Assembly (NCBI GenBank): GCA_025359885.1
Contig: JANYDG010000004.1
Coordinates: 1-49,264, forward strand
Reading direction: 5' to 3'
DNA from: Acidobacteriota bacterium
Lineage (GTDB): Bacteria; Acidobacteriota; Terriglobia; Terriglobales; Acidobacteriaceae
DNA: 49,264 bases
Each line of letters begins with the position of its first letter. The stretch's first letter is position 1. Position numbers and translations under genes: made by a program. Below the pieces are notes generated by a model. It was not told the DNA's origin. It saw only the letters and a program-made list of their open reading frames with translations, and made no database searches. This document shows positions 1 through 8,345 of this stretch, piece by piece.

Positions 1-196
1 TCATCTTGCGCACGGTGAAGCTGCCCTCGGGGCCGTTCTTGATAGCAATGACGAGGCCTTCGAATGCCTGGAGGCGTTCTTTTTCGCCTTCCTTGATCTT
101 GACCTGGACACGAATCTGGTCGCCGGCCTTGAAGGCGGGCAAATCGGTACGCTTGAGTTTATCGGCCAAGCGCTGCATGACTGGATGGATGGACAT
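1..196 (-). CDS. rplS: 50S ribosomal protein L19, C-terminus outside the window
   Basis: Reading leftward from an ATG at 194-196, the frame begins [18 protein letters not shown] and continues through a basic stretch with [16 protein letters not shown] and an [14 protein letters not shown] segment, the start of bacterial L19. About 65 of roughly 115 residues are present; the rest lies beyond base 1. L19 sits at the interface of the two ribosomal subunits. It is the last gene of the rpsP-khpA-rimM-trmD-rplS series, 61 bases downstream of trmD, which is its usual place and supports co-transcription. The residues present show nothing unusual. Confidence 0.95.
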   Translation of the reverse strand, partial: MSIHPVMQRLADKLKRTDLPAFKAGDQIRVQVKIKEGEKERLQAFEGLVIAIKNGPEGSFTVRKM

Positions 197-257
197 AAGC
201 TGCTTTCCTGCTCTTGAATTCAGAACTCTTAGTTTAACAGAGAATCAGCTTTCGGTG

Positions 258-1100
258 CTAGCCCTCAGCGTCGTTTCCAGCGATTGCTTCATTGCGCAGC
301 CGGTGGAGGATCTTTTGGTCTTCAGGGCTGAGGGTCGCACCTTCCAGCAGGTCGGGCCGATTCCTGAGTGTTTTGCGGAGTTGCTGCTCACGCCGCCAGA
401 GGCGCACGGCTTGATGGTCGCCGCCCATCAGCACTTCGGGGACGGGGTGGCCGCGAAAATCTGCCGGGCGCGTGTAGTGAGGGTAGTCGAGCAGGCCGCC
501 TGCGCCATGTTGTGAACGGGGCACGCCCTCAACGTCGGTCGAAATCGCCGCATCCGTCACGCCGAAGCTTTCAAATTCGCTGCTCGCCTGGTTGCCAAGC
601 ACGCCCGGAATCAGGCGCATGGTAGCGTCGAGCAGCACGGCTGCGGCCAGTTCGCCGCCCGAGAGAATGTAGTCGCCGATAGAGATTTCCCGGTCGCAGT
701 AGAGCTCATTGATGCGCTCGTCGACGCCCTCGTAGCGACCGCAGACAAAAGTGACCCGGTCGAGCTGGGCAAGTTCCCGGGCGATTGCCTGATTGAAGGG
801 CCGACCCTGCGCCGAGAGCAGAATGACAGATTCCTTCGCGCTGGATTCGGCGCTGCGCTCGCTGACCGGCGCGATGCCCAGGGATTCAAGGGCCTCGGCC
901 AACGGCTCGGCCTTGAGCACCATGCCTTCGCCGCCGCCAAAGGGGCGGTCATCGACGGTGCGGTGGCGGTCATGGGTAAAGGCGCGCAGGTCGTGCACGG
1001 CGATTGAAATCAGGCCCGTCTTTTGAGCACGGCTGACGACGCCATGCTCAAAGAAGCTGTGGAAGATTTCCGGGAAGATGGTGAGGATTTCAAAACGCAT
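258..1100 (-). CDS. trmD: tRNA (guanine-N1)-methyltransferase
   Basis: TrmD methylates G37 next to the anticodon of a set of tRNAs using S-adenosylmethionine, which limits +1 frameshifting. The protein starts MRFEILTIFPEIFHSFFEHG and carries the family signatures VDDRPFGGGEGMV, the SPOUT trefoil-knot segment FVCGRYEGVDERI and EISIGDYILSGGE. The start is the ATG at 1098-1100, giving 280 residues; an in-frame TTG at 1142 would add 14 residues made of repeat sequence. No Shine-Dalgarno is visible before 1100 because the leader consists of ACTTCAC-type repeats, so translation may depend on coupling or on a weak site. The gap to rimM is about 200 bases, unusually long for this operon. Confidence 0.96.
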   Translation of the reverse strand: MRFEILTIFPEIFHSFFEHGVVSRAQKTGLISIAVHDLRAFTHDRHRTVDDRPFGGGEGMVLKAEPLAEALESLGIAPVSERSAESSAKESVILLSAQGRPFNQAIARELAQLDRVTFVCGRYEGVDERINELYCDREISIGDYILSGGELAAAVLLDATMRLIPGVLGNQASSEFESFGVTDAAISTDVEGVPRSQHGAGGLLDYPHYTRPADFRGHPVPEVLMGGDHQAVRLWRREQQLRKTLRNRPDLLEGATLSPEDQKILHRLRNEAIAGNDAEG

Positions 1101-1107
1101 AGAGCTA

Positions 1108-1138
1108 GTGTGAAGTGTGGCGTGTGAAGTGTGGAAAT
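1108..1138. repeat. AGTGTGAAGTGTGG-type micro-repeat before trmD
   Basis: Two near-copies of GTGTGAAGTGTGG lie back to back immediately upstream of the trmD start, displacing any Shine-Dalgarno. The same motif recurs in both orientations between tkt and rpiB at 49031-49097. Seen directly; its role is unknown. Confidence 0.7.
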
Positions 1139-1248
1139 GCAAGAGGAGAGCAGCGGATCATTGGCTTTTGTTCTTCCCAGCTCGCCGGAACAGCAGATGC
1201 CCGTCGGGAATGACGGCAAAAAAGCAAAGGCAGTGGGGCATCTACTTT

Positions 1249-1287
1249 TGTGATCGCCTTGTCTCAGAAGCGAGAGATGGGGCACCC
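1249..1287. repeat. Interspersed palindromic element (rimM-trmD spacer)
   Basis: This 39-base stretch, TGTGATCGCCTTGTCTCAGA through GGGGCACCC, matches 43384-43422 base for base apart from seven substitutions. Its inner part can fold as CTTGTCTC against GAGAGATG, though less perfectly than the second copy. It lies in the gap between the rimM stop and trmD. Confidence 0.7.
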
Positions 1288-1303
1288 CTATCAGCGATGG
1301 AGG

Positions 1304-1837
1304 TCAGGGGATCTGGACGTCAACCAGACCCTCTGGAAGCGCCATTTCCACACGTTTTGCATCGAGGTCGATGGTGCGCAGATAGGCCTTGGCAAAAGGG
1401 ATGAGAATCTCTTCCCTGCCCTGGGGCAACTTGAGAATGAGCAGCGCGACGGGGCCTGATTCGCGGTCAACGCCGGTAATCTGGCCGACCTTTTGCGGGG
1501 GCTCGGGGGCGACGTCAACCAGCGTGCAGCCGATGAGGTCGCTGATGTAGACCTCGTCCTCGCCGAGGGGCGCTCGTTCGGTTTTGGGGATGGCGACGAC
1601 CTGGTCGCGCAGGGCATCTGCCTCTGGAATGCTGGTGACTCCGGCGAAGTGCAGCACGATCATGCCTTTGTGCAGGAAATGCGAGTCCAGCTGAACTTCA
1701 CGGACGGATTCTTTGGGGGTTTCGGGATTGGTGAGCAGCCAGAGCTGTTTCCGTTCGTCAAATTTTTCCGGGAAATCGGTCAGAATTTCGGCGATGACTT
1801 CGCCCTTGCGGCCCTGCGCTTTGCGCACACGCGCCAA
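1304..1837 (-). CDS. rimM: 16S rRNA processing protein RimM
   Basis: RimM helps mature the head of the 30S subunit and binds protein S19. The frame shows the N-terminal barrel (ARVRKAQGRKGEVIAEILTD), the linker with LRDQVVAIP, and the C-terminal PRC-barrel with DEVYISDLIGCTLVDV followed by GQITGV and ILIPFAKAYL. The frame has no ATG. The best start is the TTG at 1835-1837, preceded by GAGGGA about nine bases upstream, giving 177 residues. The open frame runs further upstream into khpA (residues ending EGWVW before the TTG), so a longer product is possible. It lies between khpA and trmD, as in most bacteria. Confidence 0.92.
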   Translation of the reverse strand: MARVRKAQGRKGEVIAEILTDFPEKFDERKQLWLLTNPETPKESVREVQLDSHFLHKGMIVLHFAGVTSIPEADALRDQVVAIPKTERAPLGEDEVYISDLIGCTLVDVAPEPPQKVGQITGVDRESGPVALLILKLPQGREEILIPFAKAYLRTIDLDAKRVEMALPEGLVDVQIP

Positions 1838-1914
1838 CCAGACCCATCCCTCAGAAGGAGTGGGTGCGGTCGTGGGGGAGGGAGTTTGCTTGATCAGGAT
1901 CGAGTCACCGCAGT

Positions 1915-2181
1915 TTAATTGTCGTCCTCTTCGAGGATGTCGAGGGTGTAGCGGTGGTGGAGCTTCATGCTCACGGCCCCGAGGATAGTCCTGACAGATC
2001 TTGCCGTTCGCCCCTGTTTCCCGATCACTTTGCCTACATCGTGCGGAGCGACCTTGAGCCGGAGGACGGTGTTTTCGTCGTGGCTGTCTAATTGCACCTG
2101 AACTGAGTCCGGTTCATCGACGAGCGCACGGGCAATCTCGCGCACCAACTCATCTACTGCCAACATATCCAATTGGGTCAT
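1915..2181 (-). CDS. khpA: KH-domain RNA-binding protein KhpA
   Basis: This 88-residue protein is essentially one KH domain, with the nucleic-acid-binding loop seen as VGKVIGKQGRTARSVRTIL around residues 49-67 and a very acidic tail (EEDDN). Its start ATG at 2179-2181 has GGAG seven bases upstream. KhpA proteins, first called YlqC or UPF0109, bind many RNAs and often act with KhpB in cell envelope and division control. The position between rpsP and rimM is the conserved one. Its stop lies 78 bases before the proposed rimM start. Confidence 0.93.
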   Translation of the reverse strand: MTQLDMLAVDELVREIARALVDEPDSVQVQLDSHDENTVLRLKVAPHDVGKVIGKQGRTARSVRTILGAVSMKLHHRYTLDILEEDDN

Positions 2182-2345
2182 GCACGTACTCCATCCCCAA
2201 AGCCGTCTTTAGTTTCCAGTTTCGGATTGCGGCCTCATCCGTCGCCGCAAACAGCACGAGCTTTGTACTTCCGCGTCATAGTATCAGCAGGAACTGACAT
2301 TCGTCTGTGACGACGGTCGCATCGCGTACGGCAAAAGTAAAGTAC

Positions 2346-2612
2346 TTAGGCGGCTACGGCAGTCTCGATGGCAGCGGCAGCTGGGAACTTGACAACAAGC
2401 TTGGCGACACGGTCAGACATCTGCGCGCCGACGCTGATCCAATACTGGATGCGGTCGTGCTGGAGATTGACGGTGGCGGGGTTCGTGCGGGGATTGTAGG
2501 TGCCAACGATTTCGATGGAGCGGCCGTTGCGGGCGCGGTCCTTTTCAATGACAACAACACGGTAGTAAGGCTTCTTGGTGGTGCCTACGCGGGCCAAACG
2601 GATCATAACCAC
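2346..2612 (-). CDS. rpsP: 30S ribosomal protein S16
   Basis: The protein begins IRLARVGTTKKPYYRVVVIE and continues with GRSIEIVGTYNP and QYWISVGAQMSDRVAKL, the full S16 pattern, in 88 residues. S16 is an early assembly protein of the small subunit. Two starts compete: GTG at 2610-2612, ten bases after AGGAA, and the more conventional ATG at 2604-2606, sixteen bases after it. Spacing favours GTG. It is the first recognisable gene of the translation cluster. The signal-recognition gene ffh, often next to it, is not in the adjacent kilobase. Confidence 0.96.
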   Translation of the reverse strand: MVMIRLARVGTTKKPYYRVVVIEKDRARNGRSIEIVGTYNPRTNPATVNLQHDRIQYWISVGAQMSDRVAKLVVKFPAAAAIETAVAA

Positions 2613-3701
2613 GGGAGTGTGTTTCCTTTCGATGCTGCTGAACTTGCTGAGTCTTGAACTTGCTTTGGCGGAGCTTGACTTTGCCTTGGCGGAGATCGTT
2701 CACGCCTGGAGCCCTGAGGCCTGGAAGGAGGAACATCAACTGCACAGAACACAACACCTAAGTATCGCTGAAAAGTGGGGTTTTGGGCAAGTTTGGTCGA
2801 AGCGAGGTCCCAGGAAAGCCCATATGCAGGCCAATCCAAGGCGCGCTTGATGGGGTACAAGTCTGGAGAAGAACGGAGGAGGGCAGGGCTACGGCTCAGC
2901 CCGATCAAACGGGCAAACACTCCCCTCGGACTCTCGTTGACCGGGGTTGCTTCCGTTGCGGCTGTGATTCGGCGAAGGCTTGGGCGCGCGCGGGGGTCTT
3001 TCTGCCTGGCAATTTTGCGCAAAATTCGTGGGTATTGTCGCCAACAGAAGCCCGGCACCACCGAATTTCTATTCCACGCAGCTTTCGGGATGCTTCCAGC
3101 CGTGGAGGCATTGTTCGGAAAGTTCCCGGAATCTTTGCTGGGAAATGCCGTTTCTTTGCTCGACCGCGAGCAGGTGGTCGGTGGGTTCGAGTTCGATCCT
3201 GGGCCTAAGTCCCGGGGATTGGGAGATCAAGTTGCACTTCAGGTTAAGCGTGTCGGGAAATTGCCAGATGCGGTTGGAAAACCAGCCGAAACAGGGAGGC
3301 TCATGAACGCGTTCTGGGTTGGAAGCCATTTTCTTTTCTCGTTTGAAGTTCGCCTCACTTAGCGTTGACCAGACGCCGAAGGTGAAAACACTCATGCTAT
3401 CGAGTATTGGGATTTCAAGAATTGCGCGGATGAAATGGCCTTCATTGTCGATGACGCAACGGTCCTTGTTGAATGAGCAACCTCGCGGCGCAAACCATTT
3501 CCGACGGTCACCTCAGTATATTGGCCCGTCAAAGGAGAAGCTATTCGGAATGGAATCGTGAACCTTACCGCAGCTGCTGCATTTCCAGGTAGTCATTCGT
3601 CTTTTCGCAATTGAGGATTTGATTTCCCATAGCGTGGCTGGCCCAGCTTAGGGATGACAGACACGGGCAAAAGGTGAAAATCTTTGGCACAGAAGGGCGT
3701 T
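2613..3701. other. About 1.1 kb without a supported gene
   Basis: Several frames are open here (for example 2775-3362 plus and 3069-3395 minus) but their translations lack recognisable domains, good ribosome sites or consistent codon bias. The first 100 bases contain an imperfect direct repeat with CTTGCTTTGGCGGA and TTGCCTTGGCGGA. The rpsP promoter is presumably here. A decayed gene is possible but cannot be shown by eye. Confidence 0.5.
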
Positions 3702-4007
3702 TCATGCAGCTTGCTGAGGGTGGGTCGGTACTGCAGTCAGTTGCAGTCCAAGTGCCTGGACGACGCGCAGGACGGTGGCAAATTCCGGGTTGCCGTCTGC
3801 GCTGAGGGCGCGGTAGAGGCTCTCGCGCGACATTCCTGCTGTGCGCGCCACTTCGCTCATGCCTTTCGCTCTGGCAATGACGCCGAGTGCGTCAGCAACA
3901 AAGGAAGCGTCTCCGGTCTCAAGTGCGTCGGTCATATAAACAGCGATGGCCTCGTCACTTTCCAGGTATTCTGCCGGATCAAACGGCTTGGTCTTGATCG
4001 CGCTCAT
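3702..4007 (-). CDS. HigA/HI1420-type antitoxin with helix-turn-helix
   Basis: This 101-residue protein has the plan of the addiction-module antidote family. An N-terminal toxin-contact segment (KPFDPAEYLESDEAIAVYM) is followed by a Cro/C1-type helix-turn-helix (GVIARAKGMSEVARTAGMSR and then SLYRALSADGNPEFATVLRV). The ATG at 4005-4007 overlaps the toxin stop codon, and AAGGAG lies just upstream inside the toxin gene, so the two are translationally coupled. It should neutralise the upstream toxin and repress the pair. In this family the toxin gene usually comes first, as here. It looks intact. Confidence 0.88.
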   Translation of the reverse strand: MSAIKTKPFDPAEYLESDEAIAVYMTDALETGDASFVADALGVIARAKGMSEVARTAGMSRESLYRALSADGNPEFATVLRVVQALGLQLTAVPTHPQQAA

Positions 4008-4315
4008 TCAATCTCCTTTGCCAAACTGCGGGCGGTTTGAATGTCCTTGTCCTGCGAACTCTTATCGCCACCACAGAGTAGAACGATCAAGACAACCCCT
4101 CGTTGCACGAAGTAAACCCGGTATCCCGGCCCATAGTCGATGCGGAGTTCGCTGACACCCTCGCCGACCGGTCGAACATCGCCAGGATTTCCGAATGCGA
4201 GTCGTCTGGTCCGAACCGCGATCTTTGCTTGCGCCCTGTCGTCTCGAAGTGTCCGCAGCCATCGTGCGAAGATCTCTGTTTCGCGGATCTCGATCACGAA
4301 CTTAGTGTAGCCCAT
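4004..4315 (-). CDS. RelE/HigB-superfamily toxin (HI1419-like)
   Basis: The 103-residue product matches the addiction-module killer family. It has an N-terminal ETEIFARWLRTLRDDRAQAK helix pair, then the core strands GDVRPVGEGVSELRIDYGPGYRVYFVQRG and the closing LLCGGDKSSQDKDIQTA with a lysine-rich helix. Such proteins are usually ribosome-dependent mRNA nucleases; basic and aromatic residues of the RVYFV and GGDKSSQ segments are those expected to matter. It is the first gene of a two-gene operon with the antitoxin, overlapping it by four bases. Of the three toxin-antitoxin loci in this window only this one appears whole. Confidence 0.88.
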   Translation of the reverse strand: MGYTKFVIEIRETEIFARWLRTLRDDRAQAKIAVRTRRLAFGNPGDVRPVGEGVSELRIDYGPGYRVYFVQRGVVLIVLLCGGDKSSQDKDIQTARSLAKEIE

Positions 4316-4397
4316 AGGCGACGTTTCTGCATCTGTGAGTGTGTAAAAAACTTCGCCGCACTCAACTTTAGAAACAGGATGGTTGAGTTGTCATGGG

Positions 4398-6884
4398 TTA
4401 TTGCGGGAGGGCGGGTTTGGGTTGAGGTTTGGCAGGTTTCGTGGGTTCGGGCTGGGGGAGAGGGGCAGGTTTGGGCCTGGCCGTGGCTCCGGCAGTGGCT
4501 GGCTGGGGAGCCGGTTTCGCCGAAGGCGGATTTGCCGCTGCAACTGCGGATTTAGCGGGAGTTTTGGCGAGCGGGGCCTCAGCCTGCTTGTTTGGGACGG
4601 GGGGCCTGGGGTTTGCTGTGGGCAAGGGGGCGGCGGTGAGGCTGTCGGGCCTGGGGGTCGGGGCGGAGTCGCCGTTGAAGCGTTCGTCGTCTTTGCCCTC
4701 GATGGCGGCTTTCATGAAGGTCATCCAGATGGGCAGGGCAGCTTTTGCGCCAGTTTCCTTTTCTCCGAGGGACTGGCGGCTGTCGAATCCGACCCATACT
4801 CCGCAGGTGACGGAGGGTGAAAAGCCGAGGAACCAGGCGTCGGTGTAGTCGCTGGTGGTGCCGGTTTTGCCGCCGAGGGGGTGTTTGAGCTGGGCAGCGG
4901 CGGCGCCGGTGCCGGAGCGGGTGACCTCTTTGAGCAGGCGCATCATGGTGCGGGCGGTGTCCTGGCTGGTGACTTCCGTGACCGCTGGGGGCTGCTCCCA
5001 GAGGGTGATGCCGTCGGCGTTTGAGACCTTGCGCAGCAGGCGCGGGGTGACGCGGACGCCGTCGTTGGGGAAGACGGAGTAGCTGGCGACCTGTTCGTCG
5101 AGGGTGATTTCGACCGCACCAAGGGCAACGGGCAGGTAGGCGGGCATGTTGGTGGTGACGCCGAATCGGTGTGCGGTTTCAATGACCTTGTGGATGCCGA
5201 CGCGGGCGGCCAGCTTGAGGGCGGGAATGTTGCGCGACTCCGCGAAGGCGTTGAGCAGGGTCATCGAGCCTTTGTAGTCGCCCTCATAGTTGTGGGGAGT
5301 ATAGCTGCCAAAGCTGACCGGCCCATCGACGATGATGTCTTCTGGCCTGGCACCTGCTTCGATGGCGGCGGTGTAGACGTAGGGCTTGAAGCTGGAGCCG
5401 GTCTGGCGCTGGGATTGGGTGGCGCGGTTGAACTGGGAGAGAGCGTAGTCGCGTCCTCCAACCATGGCGAGGACGTCGCCGGAGGTGTTGTCGATAGCCA
5501 TGAGCGAGCCTTGCGCGCCGGAATCCTGCTCGAGGGTGGCACGACGGGCGGTGCCTTCCATGGCATATTTTCCGTTTTCGGCAGCTAGCTGAATGAAGAT
5601 GACGTCGCCGGGTTTGACGAGGTCATCGCCATGGGTCTGGCCGGTCCACTTCCAGTCTTCAGGGGTGATGACAAAGGTCTGGTTGCCGACGCGGCCGCGA
5701 ATTTCAAGAGGGAGGACGGAGGTGACGAGGGCGTGGACATAGGCGCCGGGCTGGGCGCGCATGGTCCAGTCAGGATGGCGGTACTGGGCGAGTTCGAAGC
5801 CCTGGGAGAGGACGTTGATGGCTGCGCCCTGCCAGCCGCGGCGGCGCTCGTAGGTGGCCAGGCCATCGGCAACGGCGTGGTTGGCGACCTGCTGCAGGTC
5901 GAGGTCGAGCGTGGTTTCGACGCGGAGACCGGCTTCGTGAACTTCTTCAGTGCCGAACTGCTTTTCGAGCTCGCGACGGACTTCTTCGACAAACCAGGGG
6001 GCGACGGGGATTTCAGGCTGCGGAATATTCAGCCCGAGGGGGGTGTTGCGGGCGGCATCAGCCTGGGCTCTGGTGATGGCGTGGTCCTGCTCCATTTCAG
6101 AGAGGACGAGGTTGCGGCGGCGGATCGCTTTTTCAGGATAAAGCAGGGGCGAGTAGGCGACGGGGCCTTTGGGCAGGCCGGCGAGCAGGGCTGCTTCCTG
6201 CAAATTCAACTCGGTGGCGTGCTTGGAGAAGTAAAACTCGCTGGCGGCCTCGAAGCCGTACATTCCATGGCCGAGGTAGATCTGGTTGCCGTAGAGAGTG
6301 AAGATCTGTTCCTTGGTAAATGACCGCTCGATCTGGATGGAGAGGTAGGCCTCCTGAACTTTGCGGGCGGTGGTGCGTTCGGCGGAGAGGAAGAGGTTGC
6401 GGGCCAGTTGCATGGTGAGGGTGGAGGCACCCTGGGCACGGCCGTGGCTGGCTACATCGTGCCAGAGGGCTCCGGCGACGCGGAAGACGTTGATCCCCCA
6501 GTGGGATTCGAAGTTTTTGTCTTCAATGGAGATGACAGCCTGGCGGAGGGTGGGGGAGAAGTCTTCGTAGTTGACGATGATGCGGCGTTCGAGGGCAAAG
6601 GAGCCGAAGGCGCGGCCCTTCTGGTCGTAAAGCTCTGTGGTGGTGGAGGGGCGATAGCGCTCAAGGTCGTGAATCTGGGGCAGATCGACGGAGTAGACGA
6701 GCGTGAGTCCGGCGAGCGATCCGGCAATGGCGGCGAGGGCAAAGAGAACGAGGAAGGTGAAGCGTCCGGCAAGTTTGCGGCGGCGGCGGTCAGGGGCATT
6801 GTCTGGCCGCAGGCGCGGTGGACTGAAGCCGCCACGGGGGGAAGCGTGGTTAGAGGAAGAAAGTTGGGAGGGGGTGGACGACAC
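4398..6884 (-). CDS. Class A penicillin-binding protein (PBP1A family)
   Basis: This bifunctional enzyme polymerises and cross-links peptidoglycan outside the membrane. A basic cytoplasmic tail (to about residue 40) and one membrane helix (41-65) precede the GT51 domain, with catalytic Glu121 in EDKNFESHWG and the QGASTLTMQLARN motif at 151-163. The transpeptidase domain shows all three motifs: SSFK with Ser497, SRN at 550-552 and KTGT at 673-676. After about residue 730 comes a long proline, alanine and lysine tail of low complexity, probably a flexible wall-spanning segment. The start is a GTG at 6882-6884 with a weak GAGG upstream. At 828 residues it is ordinary for the family. Confidence 0.93.
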   Translation of the reverse strand: MSSTPSQLSSSNHASPRGGFSPPRLRPDNAPDRRRRKLAGRFTFLVLFALAAIAGSLAGLTLVYSVDLPQIHDLERYRPSTTTELYDQKGRAFGSFALERRIIVNYEDFSPTLRQAVISIEDKNFESHWGINVFRVAGALWHDVASHGRAQGASTLTMQLARNLFLSAERTTARKVQEAYLSIQIERSFTKEQIFTLYGNQIYLGHGMYGFEAASEFYFSKHATELNLQEAALLAGLPKGPVAYSPLLYPEKAIRRRNLVLSEMEQDHAITRAQADAARNTPLGLNIPQPEIPVAPWFVEEVRRELEKQFGTEEVHEAGLRVETTLDLDLQQVANHAVADGLATYERRRGWQGAAINVLSQGFELAQYRHPDWTMRAQPGAYVHALVTSVLPLEIRGRVGNQTFVITPEDWKWTGQTHGDDLVKPGDVIFIQLAAENGKYAMEGTARRATLEQDSGAQGSLMAIDNTSGDVLAMVGGRDYALSQFNRATQSQRQTGSSFKPYVYTAAIEAGARPEDIIVDGPVSFGSYTPHNYEGDYKGSMTLLNAFAESRNIPALKLAARVGIHKVIETAHRFGVTTNMPAYLPVALGAVEITLDEQVASYSVFPNDGVRVTPRLLRKVSNADGITLWEQPPAVTEVTSQDTARTMMRLLKEVTRSGTGAAAAQLKHPLGGKTGTTSDYTDAWFLGFSPSVTCGVWVGFDSRQSLGEKETGAKAALPIWMTFMKAAIEGKDDERFNGDSAPTPRPDSLTAAPLPTANPRPPVPNKQAEAPLAKTPAKSAVAAANPPSAKPAPQPATAGATARPKPAPLPQPEPTKPAKPQPKPALPQ

Positions 6885-6955
6885 GTTCAGGATGCCTCAG
6901 CCTGAGGCTACCACGCGGTGTGCTGTTTCTGGACGCGGATTGGGTCGGGCGTACC

Positions 6956-6976
6956 CCTCTCAGCAAAGGTGAGAGG
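6956..6976. other. Hairpin downstream of the S41 gene
   Basis: CCTCTCA and TGAGAGG pair around a seven-base loop between the S41 stop and the PBP start. There is no T-run after it in the minus direction, so it is at best a weak terminator. Confidence 0.35.
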
Positions 6977-7008
6977 AGGCGGCTTGAGAGGGTGAGATCA
7001 ACGGTTTC

Positions 7009-8211
7009 TCAGGCGGCTTTGGCTTTGAGGAGTTCGAGGGCCTTGTTGAGGGGGGCGTCGGTCTTGGCCGGGGTGGGTTGTTCTTCTTCGGCGTCCTGGG
7101 CTTCCTGTTCCGGGGTAGGGCCGACCAGCGTGGTGGGGGTGACGGCTTCTTCGAGGAGCTTTTTGCCGCCGGGGCTGGAGTAAGTGGCTACGGTGAGCAC
7201 GAGTGCGGCTCCGTCGGGAAGCTCGATGGTTTTTTGCACGGAACCCTGCCCGAAGGTGCGTTCGCCGACGAGGTCAGCGCGCTTGTTGTCGGCGAGGGCG
7301 GCGGCGGCGAGTTCGGCTGCTCCGGCAGTGCCGCGGTTGACGAGGACGGCGAGTGGAGCGTCAGAGACAAACCTGGCGGCGTCGGCGGTAAAGGTCTGGG
7401 TGGGGAATTTCTGCCCGCTGAGGGTAGCCATTGTTCCCTGTTTCAGGAAGAGGTTGGCGAGGCGGAGGCCCTGGTCTTCATCGGTGGTGGTGACGTCGCG
7501 CAGGTCGAGGAGGACCTTTTTATTGCCGTTTTTGGCCATGTCCTTGAGGTGGGCTGAGATTTCGTCGACGCGGGCGGCGGTCAGGACGCTGGGTTTGAGG
7601 TAGAGAATGCTGGAGTTTTCGTACTGCTGCTGGCCGAGCGCCGGGACGGAGTTCGAGGTGCGGGTGAGGGTAACCTTTTCGGGATCCTGCTTACGCGGGC
7701 GAATCACCGAGAGCGTGACCTGGGAACCGGCTTTGCCATCGAGCAGCACGCGAATCATGGCCAGCGAGAGCTCGCGGGTGGACTGGCTGCCGATCGATTC
7801 AATGGCGTCGCCGTCGGTGAAGTGCTCTTTTTCAGCAGGCGAACCGGGGGCCACACTGACGACGACTGCGTAGCCGTAGCGCTTGGAGACGGTGAGGCCT
7901 ACCTGGGCCTCGCCTGCGGCGGGATGTTCCTTGTAGATCTTGTACTCGGTCGGGGTGAGGTAGCTGGAGTCGGCGTCGAGGGTTTCGAGCAGGCCGTGGA
8001 GAGCGCCGGTGGTGACGTCGTTGATGTTCGGCTCGGTGACGTACTCGCCCTGGACCTTCTTCAACACTTCAGCATAGACGCGCATCTGCTTGTAGGCACC
8101 GTCTTCGTTGGAGCCGGCACGGACAGCGCGCAGGCCGAATTCACCGGCAATGAGGGCCACGAGCAGGCCGAGTGAAAGTACAAAGACAGTTCGCTGAAAG
8201 AAACGGTTCAT
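7009..8211 (-). CDS. S41 C-terminal processing protease homologue, predicted inactive
   Basis: The 400-residue protein follows the CtpA plan: an N-terminal membrane helix or signal anchor (FVLSLGLLVALIAGEFGL), a helical region, a PDZ domain with VVSVAPGSPAEKEHFTDGD around 117-136, and the S41 core ending ADLVGERTFGQGSVQKT. In active members the core reads GSASASE and TFGKG. Here the nucleophile position, 25 residues before the lysine position, is Gly297 (RGTAGAAEL) and the lysine is Gln322. The usual LDLRNNPGG is also altered to LDLRDVTTTDE. It is therefore probably a pseudoprotease that keeps its PDZ and fold for binding. The start is the ATG at 8209-8211; a GTG two codons earlier is possible. 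Confidence 0.88.
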   Translation of the reverse strand: MNRFFQRTVFVLSLGLLVALIAGEFGLRAVRAGSNEDGAYKQMRVYAEVLKKVQGEYVTEPNINDVTTGALHGLLETLDADSSYLTPTEYKIYKEHPAAGEAQVGLTVSKRYGYAVVVSVAPGSPAEKEHFTDGDAIESIGSQSTRELSLAMIRVLLDGKAGSQVTLSVIRPRKQDPEKVTLTRTSNSVPALGQQQYENSSILYLKPSVLTAARVDEISAHLKDMAKNGNKKVLLDLRDVTTTDEDQGLRLANLFLKQGTMATLSGQKFPTQTFTADAARFVSDAPLAVLVNRGTAGAAELAAAALADNKRADLVGERTFGQGSVQKTIELPDGAALVLTVATYSSPGGKKLLEEAVTPTTLVGPTPEQEAQDAEEEQPTPAKTDAPLNKALELLKAKAA

Positions 8212-8345
8212 CGCCACCCCAAAGACGGGCCTCCCCCGCGTGGAGGGAATCCCGATGTCTTATAGACGGATGATACCGCAAAGAGTTCTTACGAACCGGA
8301 AATCAGGGGTTTGGACGGGGGATTTTTGTTTGAGGGAGGGACGGA

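Noticed and set aside
2775..3362. 195-codon open frame downstream of rpsP
   Set aside because: There is no ribosome site, no domain, and equally open frames exist in other phases, so it is not supported as a gene.
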